Source: Cyathus striatus (taxonomy: Eukaryota; Basidiomycota; Agaricomycetes; Agaricales; Nidulariaceae). From it: a DNA stretch of 64,000 bases. The notes beneath the pieces were generated by a model that made no database searches, was not told where the DNA came from, and saw only the letters and a list, made by a program, of their open reading frames with translations. The translations under genes and the position numbers were made by a program. The stretch spans positions 2,666,001-2,730,000 of the forward strand of contig JAOVFP010000018.1 of the NCBI GenBank assembly GCA_025738555.1, written 5' to 3'. Positions 23,047 to 35,597 of this stretch are shown piece after piece; the first letter of the stretch is position 1; each line of letters begins with the position of its first letter.

Positions 23047-26000
23047 TAGGACTGTACACCGTTGCCGTACTCTACGGGTATACGGTCACCGTAAATACGG
23101 TCCCGTACCCGTCCCGTTGGACATTTTGGAAACACTGGATACGGTACGGTCACGGTACGGATTTTCCCGTCTGGTTCCCATACAATAGACGGCCGTTTAC
23201 GGCTTCATACGGTATACAGTATATTACTTAGCAAATGTTAATTGTGTAAGCACGTTGCGTAAGTGTAACACTTCTGACTCTTACACTGCTCAACCACCTC
23301 AGTTCTCTTGTTTTTCCCTAACGGTCGTGCTTAATAACCCTCAAACTTGTCAGGGCTGATACTATATGTATTAGATATATTCGGCCAATACCTGGACAAT
23401 GACCGAGGGCGATAGCATTTAACCACCACACATCTCGCAACTTGGTTAAGTTTTATCTTATTTCCTGCATGCTCGTACCTTTGGGGTTAATGATATCACG
23501 GCTTGATGACAAAATATATTGTTTCAGTTTTATCTTAACTCCTATGTTGCCTTGAAGCGTTTAGAACATAGTTACTATACTATCTTAATTCCTATCTTGA
23601 GAGATTCTGTACTTTGTTTCACTTCCCTGCTAAGCAACTTCAAATTCCTATATAAACTCCCTATTGGCCTTTTCAAAACTCATTGAAACTGCTACCCAAA
23701 TTCTTTGATTACGAAGTAGTCACTTCCTGATATATTCATCACTCGTTTTTGCAATATCTGTTAGAGAAATGGAAAACGAAGCTGTAACCACTGACAAGGC
23801 CACCGGTACGGGTTTAATAATAGTGTTTTGTTATACTGATTATATTTTATTCAGGATTTGGACGAGGACAACGTGTTAAAAGTATTAGGAAGCTTCAGGA
23901 ATCTCTAGCTGCCGAACACTTGAATGAAGATGGGAACCTGCCAAAGCAGCGGAAAACAGGAAAGCATTGTCGATCCCACCTGCAACAAAAGAGATCAAGA
24001 ACTGAGAATGGTAATGATAACCATTCAGACAGCAATGACAGTGATTTTGCGGTGGCATCATCTTCGGATGAATCTGCTGATAGTGACATTGAATGTATGC
24101 CAGCCAACACGGAGGTATGTAAGGCTATTGTTATTTTTATTTTTTATTATCTAACTGTTTAACCTTAGATCACTGAATCTCTTGCAACGAAGACAGTACC
24201 AGATGTCGGACGAGGTTCTGGAAAACGGAAGAGGAAGCATGTTGCGGTGGAGGATGTAATTGATGAAGATAGTCCGAGCCATATTTCGTCTCGAAACACC
24301 ACTCCGTCTAATGGTTTTGTGATTGAAGACCCAGCCATAGGATCTAAAAGCAAGGTAATGGTGTTTATACTGCTACTATATCTATACTTACACAGCACAC
24401 TACCGATAAACAGACTATTCGCAACCCTATTTACTATTTTTACGAGCGTGTCCAACATGGATCAAATGGGTCTACTGGAAATACAGGCGATAAACACTAC
24501 AAGTGCTACCATGGTGGACGGAAGGTCCTCACAATCACTAAGGCTATGCGATGTAGTTTAAATGGTAATTGTTCTTTTTTGTTTGAATGTTTCATCAAAT
24601 GATATCTAACTCGATATTATGTTACAGGTTTAATTGGGAATCTCAAGTCATGCTCTCCTATCATGTACCGGCTTTACTCTTCCTTAAAGAACAGGCCATA
24701 TGGTGAAATTACTCAAGAAGAGATTGATATTGCATCTGGAACAATATCTATTTCTGACTCCAAAGCAGCAAATTTTCTTCAAGAACTCGAAAAAAAAGCA
24801 GAGGACATCCGAAAGGCATTTGCGAAACAGGAGGAGATCTCATTAGTCATTATCTCTTTCTTAAATGAGTATCTATGTTGTACTGACATACATTGGTTAG
24901 GGGCAGTTTGACCAAGAAAAGTTTGAACGGCTGCTTGCATCTTGGATTGTTGCTTGTGACCAGCCATTCGAGGAAGTAGAGCGGCAAGAATTTCGAGAGC
25001 TTATTGAATATGTATTTCATGGTAAAGACATCAAGATCCCTGGCCGGCATGCCATCAAAAGGCGCATCATGAAGTTAAGTGAAGAGGGTTTAACAGATTT
25101 AAAGCTCATGCTTTCGGTCAGTGTATAATTTATTTAATGTCTAATACTCTTATATTAATGTTGTACCAGAATCTTAAAGGAAACATAACTGCTTCTCTTG
25201 ATTTATGGACATCGCCAAATAATATTGCATTCCTGGCTATGGTTATTCATTTCGTGAACAATTCAGGACAACTTGGTTTGTTTTATGTCTTCTTTATATT
25301 GTGTGCACCGTTGAATATTGCAATAAATATAGAAGAAGTGTTGCTCGATTTTCGCGAGCTAGTTGGTGAACACTCTGGTGAAAACATTGCAGAGGCAGTC
25401 TGGGAAACGTTAACACACTATAACATTACAGGAAAGGTATATTGTCACTTGAATAATTTTATATTGTGTTAATTACCCCAAAAAGATTACAGCATTTATG
25501 CTTGACAATGCAAGCAATAACGATACCTTTGTGGATGGAATTGCAACACGCTGTGCTAAGGATGGAATCCACTTCAATTCTGATTGGGCTCACTTACGTT
25601 GTATGCCCCATACCATTCATCTGGCTGCCCTACAGGTATTTTTGATATTGTAAATTTATGTTGATACTCTAATGTATATAAATCAGCTTCTTGAATCTGT
25701 TGGCGCAATTTCAGGCTCAGATGGAAAGAGAGGTGCAGCTATAGGAAGCAACTATCAGGAATCAGTTGTTGAACCTCTTTGCAACGATGCTGATGCTGCT
25801 ACTGCTGCTCAAGCTGGTGAATGTAGTGACAATGTAGATGAGGACCACATTCTGTCATCGGTTAGCAAGGTACAGTGGCAGATAATTTTACTACTCAGCC
25901 CTATTACTTATCATACTGCTTAGCTTCGAAAAATTATTCGTGGAATCAGGTCTAGTCCACAGCGTAAACGCACCTGGCTTACTCAGGCTACACAGTCTTT

Positions 26001-27329
26001 GCAAGAAAATAGTATGGTAACCGAGAAGAAAGTGTTGATGCCAATTCTAGATGTACGGACTCGTTGGTCTTCAACACATCAAATGATGAGTGCGTTCTAT
26101 CATCAATTTTGAAATACATATTTTTTTACAAAACAACAGGCCGTGCACTGGAGTTCAGAGAAGATATTGATAGCTTCACCCTTCGCTACAAAGATCTGCA
26201 TTCCTCTGAGTTGTCAGAGCAGGAATGGGGTGCTATTGAGACTGTTACAACATGGCTCTATGCTTTTCGACAGGCTACAACACAAATGTCAAGCACGAAG
26301 CAGCCCATGCTGTCAACAACTCATGCTGTATTTCGAGGGCTTCAAGATGAATTAAAGAAGGCTATTATAAATTTACCTAATACTACAAGTCCTCAAATTT
26401 TGTTGGGTTTACAAAAAGCTCACAAAAAGCTAAGTGATTATTACTACCGCTTTGACACATCTCCATATTATATATGGTCGGCTTGTAAGTATAGCATTTG
26501 TTCATTTGTAACATCCAACTTATTTTTGATAGTACTCGACCCACGAATATCATATCAGGGCCTGTTGGAAGACTATGAAGATGATCCAATGCTTCTTGAG
26601 GACGTTAACAAAGCTAAACAGCTTCTTCATGTACACTTCGAAGAATTCTATGCTGGAAAATACCAGCCTACCATAGCCAACTTCATGAGCTCATCTTCCA
26701 ATAACATCACTGAAACTGGTACTTTTGGTAAAAAGTTTGACTTTACAGCTCGTTATTCTAGAAAGGAACGCCAAGTGGTTGACGAGCTGGAAGCATATTT
26801 CAAGCTACCCCCCGAGAACTTTAATATGTGTAATCCATTTGAATGGTGGCTTGGTCACCGTGCTCAATTTCCAAATCTTTATTATTTGGCAACTAACATC
26901 TTGTCGATTCCAGGTATGTATCGTTTTGATTACAACTTATATATTACTTACAATGTATTCAGGATCTGCAGTTGCAGTTGAGCGAGTATTCTCTGGTGGT
27001 AGAGATACTATATCGTTGCGGCGTGCAAGTCTGAGTGCAGATACCATACGTGCTTTAATGCTGGCGAAATATCGGCTTCACAGTCTTCGTAAAGCAAATG
27101 TTTAAGCTACATAATCTTTTTGAATAGTCTTTCTACTAGCTACACAATTTATATAAAAATGGCGACCCGTATGACCGTAAGCACCGTATTTGACAGTAAA
27201 CGGGCCCGTACCGTTTTCATGAGCTCAAAATATTTTTCCATACGGTTACGGTTACGGGGGGTGCCGTAGCCGTCACACTACCGTAAAGTATACGGCCGTA
27301 CACCGTATACGGTACGGTGTACAGCCCTA
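23047..27329 (+). mobile_element. Complete hAT transposon with intact-looking transposase
   Basis: The ends are TAGGACTGTACACCG at the left and the reverse complement of TAGGGCTGTACACCG at the right, one mismatch in 15, with a perfect 8 bp duplication outside. Both subterminal regions (23055-23225 and 27165-27325) are packed with TACGG/CCGTA words, the clustered short motifs that hAT transposases bind. It contains one plus-strand gene with no disabling mutation visible, so it is the best candidate in the window for a recently mobile element. Confidence 0.95.
23769..27105 (+). CDS. hAT-family transposase with BED-type finger, 14 exons
   Basis: Cut-and-paste transposase. The chain starts at ATG 23769 and uses about fourteen exons with 45-60 nt GT-AG introns, all in register. 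The order is: a basic Ser/Asp-rich N-terminus (to ~24355); a BED-like finger region (NPIYYFYERVQHGS, KHYKCYHGGRKVLTITKAMR, ~24404-24562); the RNase H-like core with Asp in SLDLWTS (~25205) and in FMLDNASNND (~25500); MPHTIHLAAL; TRWSSTH (~26065); LLDPRISY; and the dimerisation domain (NPFEWWLGHRAQFPNLYYLA, then SAVAVERVFSGGRDT) ending at 27105. It resembles RICESLEEPER-like proteins. Both core aspartates seen are conserved. Its element ends and TSD are perfect, so it may be active; domestication is less likely because the element still has its termini. Confidence 0.9.
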
Positions 27330-27337
27330 GTTCTTTC
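27330..27337 (+). repeat. Right 8 bp target-site duplication of hAT copy 2
   Basis: An exact copy of GTTCTTTC at 23039-23046. Confidence 0.93.
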
Positions 27338-27694
27338 TCTGAAACCTCGCTTGAGATCAGGCTACCATTGCATGGCCAGAATACATGTCTTGCTTTTGAA
27401 TCTTACTGGTGAGTTACATCTTAAATGGTCGGCATTCCACTAGTACTGACACTAGATTATAGATGTTGTTAAAATTCATGTCTACTGTCTGGTCCGCCTT
27501 GTATCACATCGGTTAGGTTGCTGACGTTGTGTCAGTTGTACGCAATGACACGATAGCATCTCTTTCATGACCTTGATTTGGGCGCAAATTCGATGAAAGC
27601 ATTCAGGTGAGGATAAATGTGTGCCGCTATCTCGCTTTGGCTCTATTGTTCATCCCCCAATTTCTAGCCTTGCATCTGCTTGTCGACATTCACA
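27338..27694. other. Intergenic, upstream of the 27695 gene
   Basis: About 360 bp between the hAT and the next start codon. No clear TATA box or repeat recognised. Confidence 0.4.
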
Positions 27695-29612
27695 ATGAGC
27701 AGTCAGAATGCACCTGCCGTCGACCCCAATGTTCGCGCTTTGTTTGCACAACTCTATCACAAGCTTCTTTCAGAGTTTGACTCGCGGCTTGAACAGAGGG
27801 ACCAAAGGATACAGCATACTCTGCAGTCGTTGAAAGCGGATCTTTTGTCATCCAGGTGAGTAGGTTGCGTGTTCTCCAATGCAACATTCTAATACACCAT
27901 GCTCCTAGTACGCTTTCAAATACTACTCAACCCAGTCTTCCAACACCCATAAGCACTCAAGTGATTCCAGAATCCAGCTCTGTTGGCGCCACTACTTCAT
28001 CTCGCAATGACAATCCACCTACTGCTCCTTCACACCCTTCGGCAACCACAGCTCCCCCTATTCCTTCCACTCCGCTTGCTCCTCCCGCTCCCACAGGCCA
28101 ATGTGACAGAGCATCCCCCGGTACCCCCACACCTCCAGCTACACCTCGTGCACGAAACAACGTGTATCGGGTCCCTGCAATTTCGTCGTCTCCTCTTGAC
28201 ACATTGCCTTCTTCCCGACCACCACGAAAGACGAAACTACAGCCACATCAAATTGGTAAAGATCTTAGATGGAAGGGCGACAAAGGTCTAAGGGTTCGTC
28301 TCTGATACTGAGTGTTTACTAGATATATGTTCTGATCCCTAAACCAGGAGTCTATTAATTTCCACATATGTTATTTGTGGGGATTATTGGATCCAAAAAG
28401 TGTGCCCTATGATCCTCCTGCCGACATCCTTGAGAACTTTTCGAAGAGGTTCGAGAGTGAAGCAAGTCTGATGAATCGAACTGAGCCGATTATTTTGCCA
28501 TCCGAAGTAACTCTTCAACCTTGGGGGGATCGAAAGAGTCGAGGACGCAATATTCTAATGGCCCGTCGCTTCGAGGATATTGCTGTTGGCCTTATGAAGA
28601 CTGCGTTGGCTTGCTATGGTCTGCAAGTCTGGTGTCCTGATCTTCGCCAGTCTTCTACTTCGATCTACAACACTGCTCACAAGATTGTAGCTATTGACAC
28701 CTACCGACAAGTTTTGACTGCACGTGCTTATGATCCATTTCATGTTGATCCTAGCTGGGGCTCGAGACAGGACGTTATCGAAAAGGTATATAACCATTAT
28801 GTCTATCATACGTTCCGGGGACGATACGATAAGGAATTCAAGAGTCCTGGAATACTGAGAGAGTTGGATGAGGCTAACTCAGTGACACAGAATAGGCTTT
28901 GTGTGCATTTCATACTTTTTGGTGTTATGGATTGTATACTGATGGTACATTTCTCCAGCTTTGTAAAGCTCGCCACCAGTTCATTGACAAATGCAACTAT
29001 CCGAAGCGCTATAAACGCCTAATAACCTCCAAAGCTACTTCCGACGATGAGCGCGATCCAGCTGGCTCTGTCAAGGATGGCAGGCCCGTATTTTTCATTA
29101 AGAAACGTCCTGAGCGTTCAGCTGCGGTGGAACGATTTATTCGACTTTTAGAGAAGGAGAGAGAGGAAGTTATGGAGTTATATCCAGGGGGCTGCAGAGC
29201 GGAGCGTGTTCGTATTGTCCCAGCATCTGGCCAGAAGATGACAACCTATAAACGACTTCCTAAAAACATGCCCATGGACTACTACAACCCCAGCTTCTAT
29301 AACAGGCTTCCCCCTCAATTACGCAGTGCTATCGCCAAACCATTCATTGTCCTACCTCTCGATATCAGCCAGGCTTTTGACCGCACAAATGATAGTAAAC
29401 TAGATGAACATGAGTTTATGGAGACTTATGGTGATTATGTCTTCAGCCGTTATATTTTAGATGATATGGACTCTCCGAGCAATGATGAAGATGATTTTGA
29501 CGATGAGTATAATCAGGATGATGGAGGTGTCTATGTGGATAACGACGAGGATATGGAGAATGAGTTGTCTGATGATGAACTTGACTCATCATCCGATGGT
29601 AGCAGTGTATGA
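27695..29612 (+). CDS. Uncharacterised ~577-aa protein with acidic tail
   Basis: Four exons: 27695-27855, 27909-28293, 28348 to ~28881, and 28959-29612. The first two introns are clean 53-54 nt GT-AG. The third donor is uncertain (GTGACA at 28882 or GTGCAT at 28903; both keep phase 0). Parts in order: a charged, probably helical start (LFAQLYHKLLSEFDSRLEQR); a long Pro/Ser/Thr linker (~27909-28240); a folded region with WGLLDPKSVPYDPP, RRFEDIAVGLMKTALACYG and HVDPSWGSRQDVIEKVYNHY; then PPQLRSAIAKPFIVLPLDIS; and a very Asp/Glu-rich C-terminus. A stretch at ~29379-29417 (DRTNDSKLDEHEF) fits an EF-hand loop loosely. I do not recognise the family. It is flanked by transposons and could be a host gene or TE-linked. 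Confidence 0.7.
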
Positions 29613-30075
29613 TCGCAATGGTTAGAATACTAAAATTTCGAGTATATAGTTCTGGAATGTATTAATGAATTGTTTCTGTGAATAAAGTTAGTGTTAGTGT
29701 TTGCTCACATATGAATTGAAGTGGGACTCAAACTTGAATAAATGTGTTAGTGCATAAGCTAAGTCACGTGAATGTTTGGCATCAGCTTCCCAGTGTTTGG
29801 TTAAGCTGCGCCGTACACTCTAAGTTCTACGCAAATAGGTAGAAATTAGAAAACCTAAGTGCACTTTTTGCAAACATAAGCTCAAGACAAATAGGATGTA
29901 TTCCCTCGAATTTTAATAGCAGTATAATACGGAGAAATAGTTAAAATAGTATGAGTCTTGAATAAAATGAAACAAAATCGAAAATTATTAACCCTGCTTA
30001 CACCACTATACCAGATACTTTCGCCACACCAGCACATTAATCTATTATATATGTATAGAATAAATGTGATGTATA
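29613..30075. other. Convergent gap, no gene
   Basis: AT-rich sequence between the stop of the plus-strand gene and the stop of the minus-strand transposase. AATAAA-like words occur at 29682 and 30058, but no element end was recognised. Confidence 0.45.
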
Positions 30076-33000
30076 TTATACTCGTTTCCTGTGTAAACCA
30101 TTAACAAGTATCATGGTAGCTGCTGATATACCAAAAGTGCCTTCTGGCCGCCTGTAAAATGCTATATGAGACTGTACTTGAGTAAGATTGATAATCTTTC
30201 TCTCCTCCTTAATGGAATCATATACCAACCCTGCCTGAAGTTGAAGTCCTAGCCCTGAAGAATAAGGGTTTTTAAGTTCATCTTGAGGAGTAAGTTGCAT
30301 GGGTAATTGAAGGACAAGGAAAGTGTACTCAATTCCAACAATAGTTTGTACCCAAATTGCTTCAATAAACCCAGCAACAATAGCTCCATTATTATCAACA
30401 AAGGCTATTGAGCTATTACCAGCATGCCCAGAATATTTGGAATAAATGTGGTGCTTGTAGATAACCTGATTCAATGACTTTGCCCATGGGGATAAGACAT
30501 TTGCATTCATAGGATGAGGAAATGCAAGAAAGTGCCGTAATCCAAGCATTGAATGTGAATTGAGATAATCAAGGATAAGATTATAATTGTTTTCAGGCAG
30601 CTGTAACATTTTCTCTGGATTCACTGCTGTGATTTTTTCTGACTTAAAAATGCTAATTGCTTTTTGCATAAGATGAAAAGAAGTGTTTGTCAAGTTATGT
30701 TCTTGAGGAGTAGTATAAGAATGTTGTGAGAATAAGCCTTGCATCCGTCCTTGGCGGCAAACTTGACGTAACATTGTATAATCCAGGCTACCTGTAATCA
30801 TGCAGGCAAATGCTTTAATATTTTAATAATGGAAAGTATAGAAGACACTTACAGATATGATTATTTGTTTTCACTTTCTGAAGTCTCCCATTGTGTTGCT
30901 CGCCTTGAAATTCACTTAGTACAATTAAGGGACCCCAATATTTCAGTAATTCACCGATATGCATTGCATAATGATGATTTGGGCATGAATGAACCAGAGG
31001 AAATAATAAACTTGATGATTGACGATAGTGTATATAAGTCTCTGTATAGATATCTGCAAGTTCTGGAGTGGTGCTATAAGCACAGACAATATTTGTGCAT
31101 TCAACAAGATCACAGAAGTTTTGTAACAAGTTTGTCTCAGTTAACATTGAATTTGACCAAAGCTCAGGAAGAATCAGTGGGAGGAATATTGTGAATAATG
31201 TGAGCCATTGATCAGCCTTCAGCTTCCCATGAGAAGATTCACCAAGATTAGTTGGTGGCCGTTCAATCCATGAGGGGATAACAGCATTAGACAGACAATG
31301 TCTTATCAGTTGAAGTTGATGTGGTGTAAATATGCAAGGAATTGAATTTATACTGTTGTCCACTGGGTCTTCTTCAAGATTTATACCAGTTTCAGAGATC
31401 CCACTACTTGTATCTGACATAACCTCTTCTGAAAATTCCTGATAGTCTTCAGAGCTATAATCTGAATCACTGCTGCTGGAATTTAGGTTCACCATCTGGT
31501 GATATACTTCAGGATGATTATTTTTTGCTTTCTCCTTTCCCTTCATATTTCTAGACTTCCTGTTTATCTGTACAGCAATGGTAGATGATGCAGTACCAGC
31601 AGGAACTCCTAATCTCCACTTGTGCCATACATGGTGTTGTAAAACTCCTTCAAGCCAGTTGTGCATGATCCCAAGGACAGTATGATGAACAGGGTCACGA
31701 TATGTCAAATGATGCATAGCTGACCAATGAACACCTTGGTCATCAAGAATTTCTTTGTGACAGACTTTTGTTGTTGCCTGACGTGATTTCTCTGCTGCAG
31801 CTCATACTTCATCTCCAGTTCTACGTTGCCAAAGGTGTGGATGGAGGGAATCAAGATCTTCATGATGTAGCTTGCAAAATGAGCAGAAGTTGTGCTTTGA
31901 AGCCACTCCAGCAAACCCAAATGCCTTCCGCATAGCAAGCAAGTCACCAATTCCAGGAAGAACTCCAACTCGCTTAAATATTCCTTCAGGAAACCTGTAA
32001 GTTTGGACATTTTTTCCATGCCACATAGATATGAATTGAGCAACAATTGGATCTAAAAGCGAATTAATTGTTTCCACAGTTGGTTCCTTTGGAGGTGGTG
32101 TAATTCCAGCAAAATATGTATTTTCTGGTAAATATCGTTTATCATGAGGAAGGTTGAGGCAGAAGAACATTATGGCACCACAAGAAACACTCTTTCCTGC
32201 AATTTTATTTGAAAATGGGTTAAACCAATCAATGTAAAAGCCAAATGTTAGATTTCCTGAAGTGGTTGTAAAGTCTCCAAGGCTAGTCCATGCTGGACTA
32301 TCTAATATTGACTGCATATTCTGTGAATTTGGTAAATGTTGGTATGAGATATCAATGGTGTCTTCAATTCCAGGGCGTGATAGAAAGAATTCCAGCCAAG
32401 AACAGAAGTCTTGGGTAGAGTATAGTCGTCTGGGAACAGACTTTGGTCCTCCTGTTGTATGTACTGTTGTCCACAGAGGAGTCCCACAGATTTTGCTTCG
32501 TTCTGTTTGCCTTTTGCTGCATACTTTAGGAATAATATTATCGATAGGATATCTTTCTAGACACTCTGGACAGCAGACTGTTCTGGAAATGTCTGGTTCA
32601 ATAGATAAACTTCGTATAGCAAGTCTGGGTTCAAAGTGTAAATGAACACTGTCTCCACTAGATGATGTCTTGCCCAGAGTTATTGCCAACCGGATAATGA
32701 TATCAATAATTTTTAAAGTATGCTCGCATGCTGCTCTGCTGAGTCCACAGGTTACATGCAGCCATGTGATCAAGGTGCAAACAAGAAAATAAATAGAGCG
32801 CTCCAGCAGTCCTGCACCTTTGGTATGGAATCCTAATTAGAGTCTCACAGTATAAGTCAAAAACTGGTGAAACATACTTAGTGAATTATCCTGAAGTTGC
32901 TGGAACATTGTCTCTATCCATTGGCCATTACACACTGAAGTACTTGATGCAACATTTTCACTCTCTTCAAGTGTAGCGCTAGGATGTGGGCTTGACTGAA

Positions 33001-33300
33001 TGGAATCAGTATGTGAATGTGCAGAATCAGATACTGATTCATGTTTCTAAATTACTTTATCAGGCCTGAACATTTTCAAGCATGTTAAATAATTACCTTT
33101 TGCCTCTTTGCTGGCCTCTCTGAGCTAGATGGAGCATTTAGATTGCTGACAACTAGTTCATCATCATCTTGCAAATGAGTTCGTCGTGTAGCTGGAACAA
33201 CACTTTTCCCATGCCATAGTTGACCATTTTGATCTTTGTAACTTTTTTCGCCACATTTATGTGAGACACAAGTACAGATAACTCGTCGAGGAGAGGACAT
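30076..33300 (-). pseudogene. Tnp2-family (CACTA/EnSpm-like) transposase, one in-frame TGA
   Basis: Exons on the minus strand are 33300-33097, 33046-32878, 32832-30853 and 30791-30076. Introns are 50, 45 and 61 nt and phases match throughout, giving 1,023 codons. The N-terminus is Cys-rich (MSSPRRVICTCVSHKCGEKS). The centre shows Tnp2-type motifs: FGFYIDWFNPFSNKIAGKSV, LPHDKRYLPENTYFAG, GVLPGIGDLLAMRKAFGFAG with a following CSFCKLHH, and YRDPVHHTVLGIMHNWLEGV. The only defect is TGA at 31804-31802, after RRTGDEV, where the frame continues without shift. A single G-to-A change of TGG would explain it. Terminal inverted repeats starting CACTA were not found, so element limits are unknown. Confidence 0.85.
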
Positions 33301-34047
33301 GAGAGAGGTGAGGCAAATCAATAATCGATGATAATCTAATATTCAACTCCAAATTGATGTGATCGCTCAATCATGCAAGAGATCAAATTTGTGAAATCGA
33401 ATAATGATGTGAACGCAGCAAGGATGTAGGTATCTGATGCGAAGTCAGGAGCACATGCTTACATCATGCACCAAACGACTGTGATGTTTACCGGGTGTAA
33501 CTGCACCGCTTAGTGATTGTGTCTTAGCTAAGTTCAACATGCATTAACAACGTTGTGATTGATATTTTGGTTCATACTTTGAGTGTTCAAAGGTTGTTCT
33601 TTTGTCTTTGTTTTAAACATAGTGATGAACCAGTTCATTACTCTGTGACACTCAAGACAAAGTATTTTACATGACAGGTGGTGGTACTGTTCAACTCTCG
33701 ATTGGTACATGACAGCTAATACCCTGCTGTGTCATCTGTACACTTGACCAATTCTCGATGTACAGGCATCCTACACACAAAAAACTTGCTCTATGTTATG
33801 TATTACAATGTAAATGTATACTATAGAAATTATTATGTGATCACAAGCACTCCATGCATAATAATTCTCAAAATACACCTAATTTTCACAGCATCACAAA
33901 TTCTTGTGACATAAAACTCCACTTTTATAAGGATAATTACACAAATAATACTGTAACTACTATTATATCATGTCCATCCACCATTTTAGGCTTAAACTGG
34001 CCCAAAGAAACCAAAGTTTGAGTGGTGTAAAAACTTGTGGACCTCAC
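33301..34047. other. Gene-free region upstream of Tnp2
   Basis: AT-rich, with no domain-bearing frame. It may contain the unrecognised left end of the Tnp2 element. Confidence 0.45.
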
Positions 34048-34057
34048 TTTCAGAAAT

Positions 34058-35273
34058 GGTACAGTTGGCAACACGCAAACACCACAAATTTCATTACAAT
34101 AGGAAAACGATTTTTTTTAGCGAAAACTAATTACAGATTCGGATTCAGCAAGTCAAAATACGTACAAAAATGATGTTTTTGAGAAATTCCCACGACAAAA
34201 TAGGTGTGCCAAATTTTTTGGCAAAAAAATCGACATGTTATGCTGACTAATTTAGGATTCAATGGCTTTGGCAACCATCATTGAAGTACTCTAACACAAA
34301 ATGCATAATTATCTATTTTTGAAGCTATTGAAATTTGAAGGAATCTAATTAATGGATTGAGCAAATGTGGTAGTGTTGCTTGGGGTTAATGCAGGCTCAT
34401 GTACCTCACTCCATTTCATCCCTTTGACTCTTAACTCTCCTTTCAATCCCTCTCACTGTCTCACTCTTTATTAGTTTCTCTTTGTCTCTTTTGGATCATT
34501 TTCTCTTTTGTTTGAATATAGTATATAATTAGAGTAAGTAAAGTGCAAGATTGACATGTGTTATCTCACTGCACTTGCAGGTATGTACTCATTTGTAAAA
34601 TTACCAGATCCATCATTTCACACTGTGCTCACAGTTTTACTGGGTATGGTAAGGAGGTCTGGCTGGGACCAGAAAAATATTTTTGGAACCCTCTACAGAG
34701 TCCAATACCCATCTCATCCAGACCCACACTGCTGAGTAGTAGGGTTTTTAAAGTAATTCACATATCATTGAATAGTTACCATGGATTATAGACTCCTTAC
34801 TAATAGCATAAGCATTCTAATCATTTGTACTGGTCTATGGGTAGGGAATGAGTGATAGGTAGTGAGGAAGGAGCTGAGAGCTCTGAAAATAAGTTTTGAC
34901 TGATTATTGTGAAATTCACTGCTATTTTAGCTATTTGTATTCCAAAAAACTTTGGGTATGAGGATTAGAAACATGATTTTTTGGCACCCACTGAGGTGGT
35001 TTAGAGGCTGATATTCTTGCAGAATCACGTTGCTATCAATGAAAGGAGGCTAAAACTGCATTTTCCATGATTTTTACTATTTTTTATAGCCGAGTGCCAA
35101 ATTTTTGGGTAAAAAATTTAAAATTTTGGAATTTGGAAAATCAGCTCGTCGAATACTAAAGAATACATCCTAAATACACTATTCCGACGGTTTTTGGGGG
35201 CTAAAAATAGTTTGTGATGGCTAGAAAATTCACTCAAGAAATTTGTGGTGTTTGCATGTCGCCAACTGTAGCC
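34058..35273. mobile_element. Mutator-like non-autonomous element X
   Basis: The termini are GGTACAGTTGGCAACACG at the left and the reverse complement of GGCTACAGTTGGCGACATG at the right, and both continue CAAACACCACAAATTTC (~35 bp inverted repeat). They are flanked by TTTCAGAAAT (34048-34057) and TTTCACAAAT (35274-35283), a 10 bp near-duplication with one mismatch. Long-ish inverted ends with a 9-10 bp duplication is the Mutator (MULE) pattern. No coding capacity is visible. Confidence 0.7.
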
Positions 35274-35283
35274 TTTCACAAAT

Positions 35284-35597
35284 TGATCCAGAGTTAATCA
35301 GTGCTGAGTTTTATTGCCATTTCCCACATGCAATGCCACTTAAGTGAAGGTGTACAAATGAGTGATGCAGCTATTTTTGGCTTGATTTAAGAGGATGTGG
35401 TCTGTATTCTCTTCCTCATCACAGAATATTCCCAAAATTTAGAAAAGTGTAGAATTAAAGATATACCACCTAGTTATATATAAAAATAGTCAAGGGAATG
35501 CATTAAACAGAAAAAAATTGGCCATTAATTTTTGGTGTACAACTGAGTGATCAAACCCTGTAATTATTCCCACTACCTTTTACAGCTGTTTACTGAA
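35284..35597. other. Spacer between elements X and Y
   Basis: About 310 bp of AT-rich sequence without recognisable features. Confidence 0.4.

Noticed and set aside
29613..33550. CACTA-type terminal inverted repeats around the Tnp2 gene
   Set aside because: A CACTAAGCGG word (minus strand, near 33510) has no convincing inverted partner on the other side.
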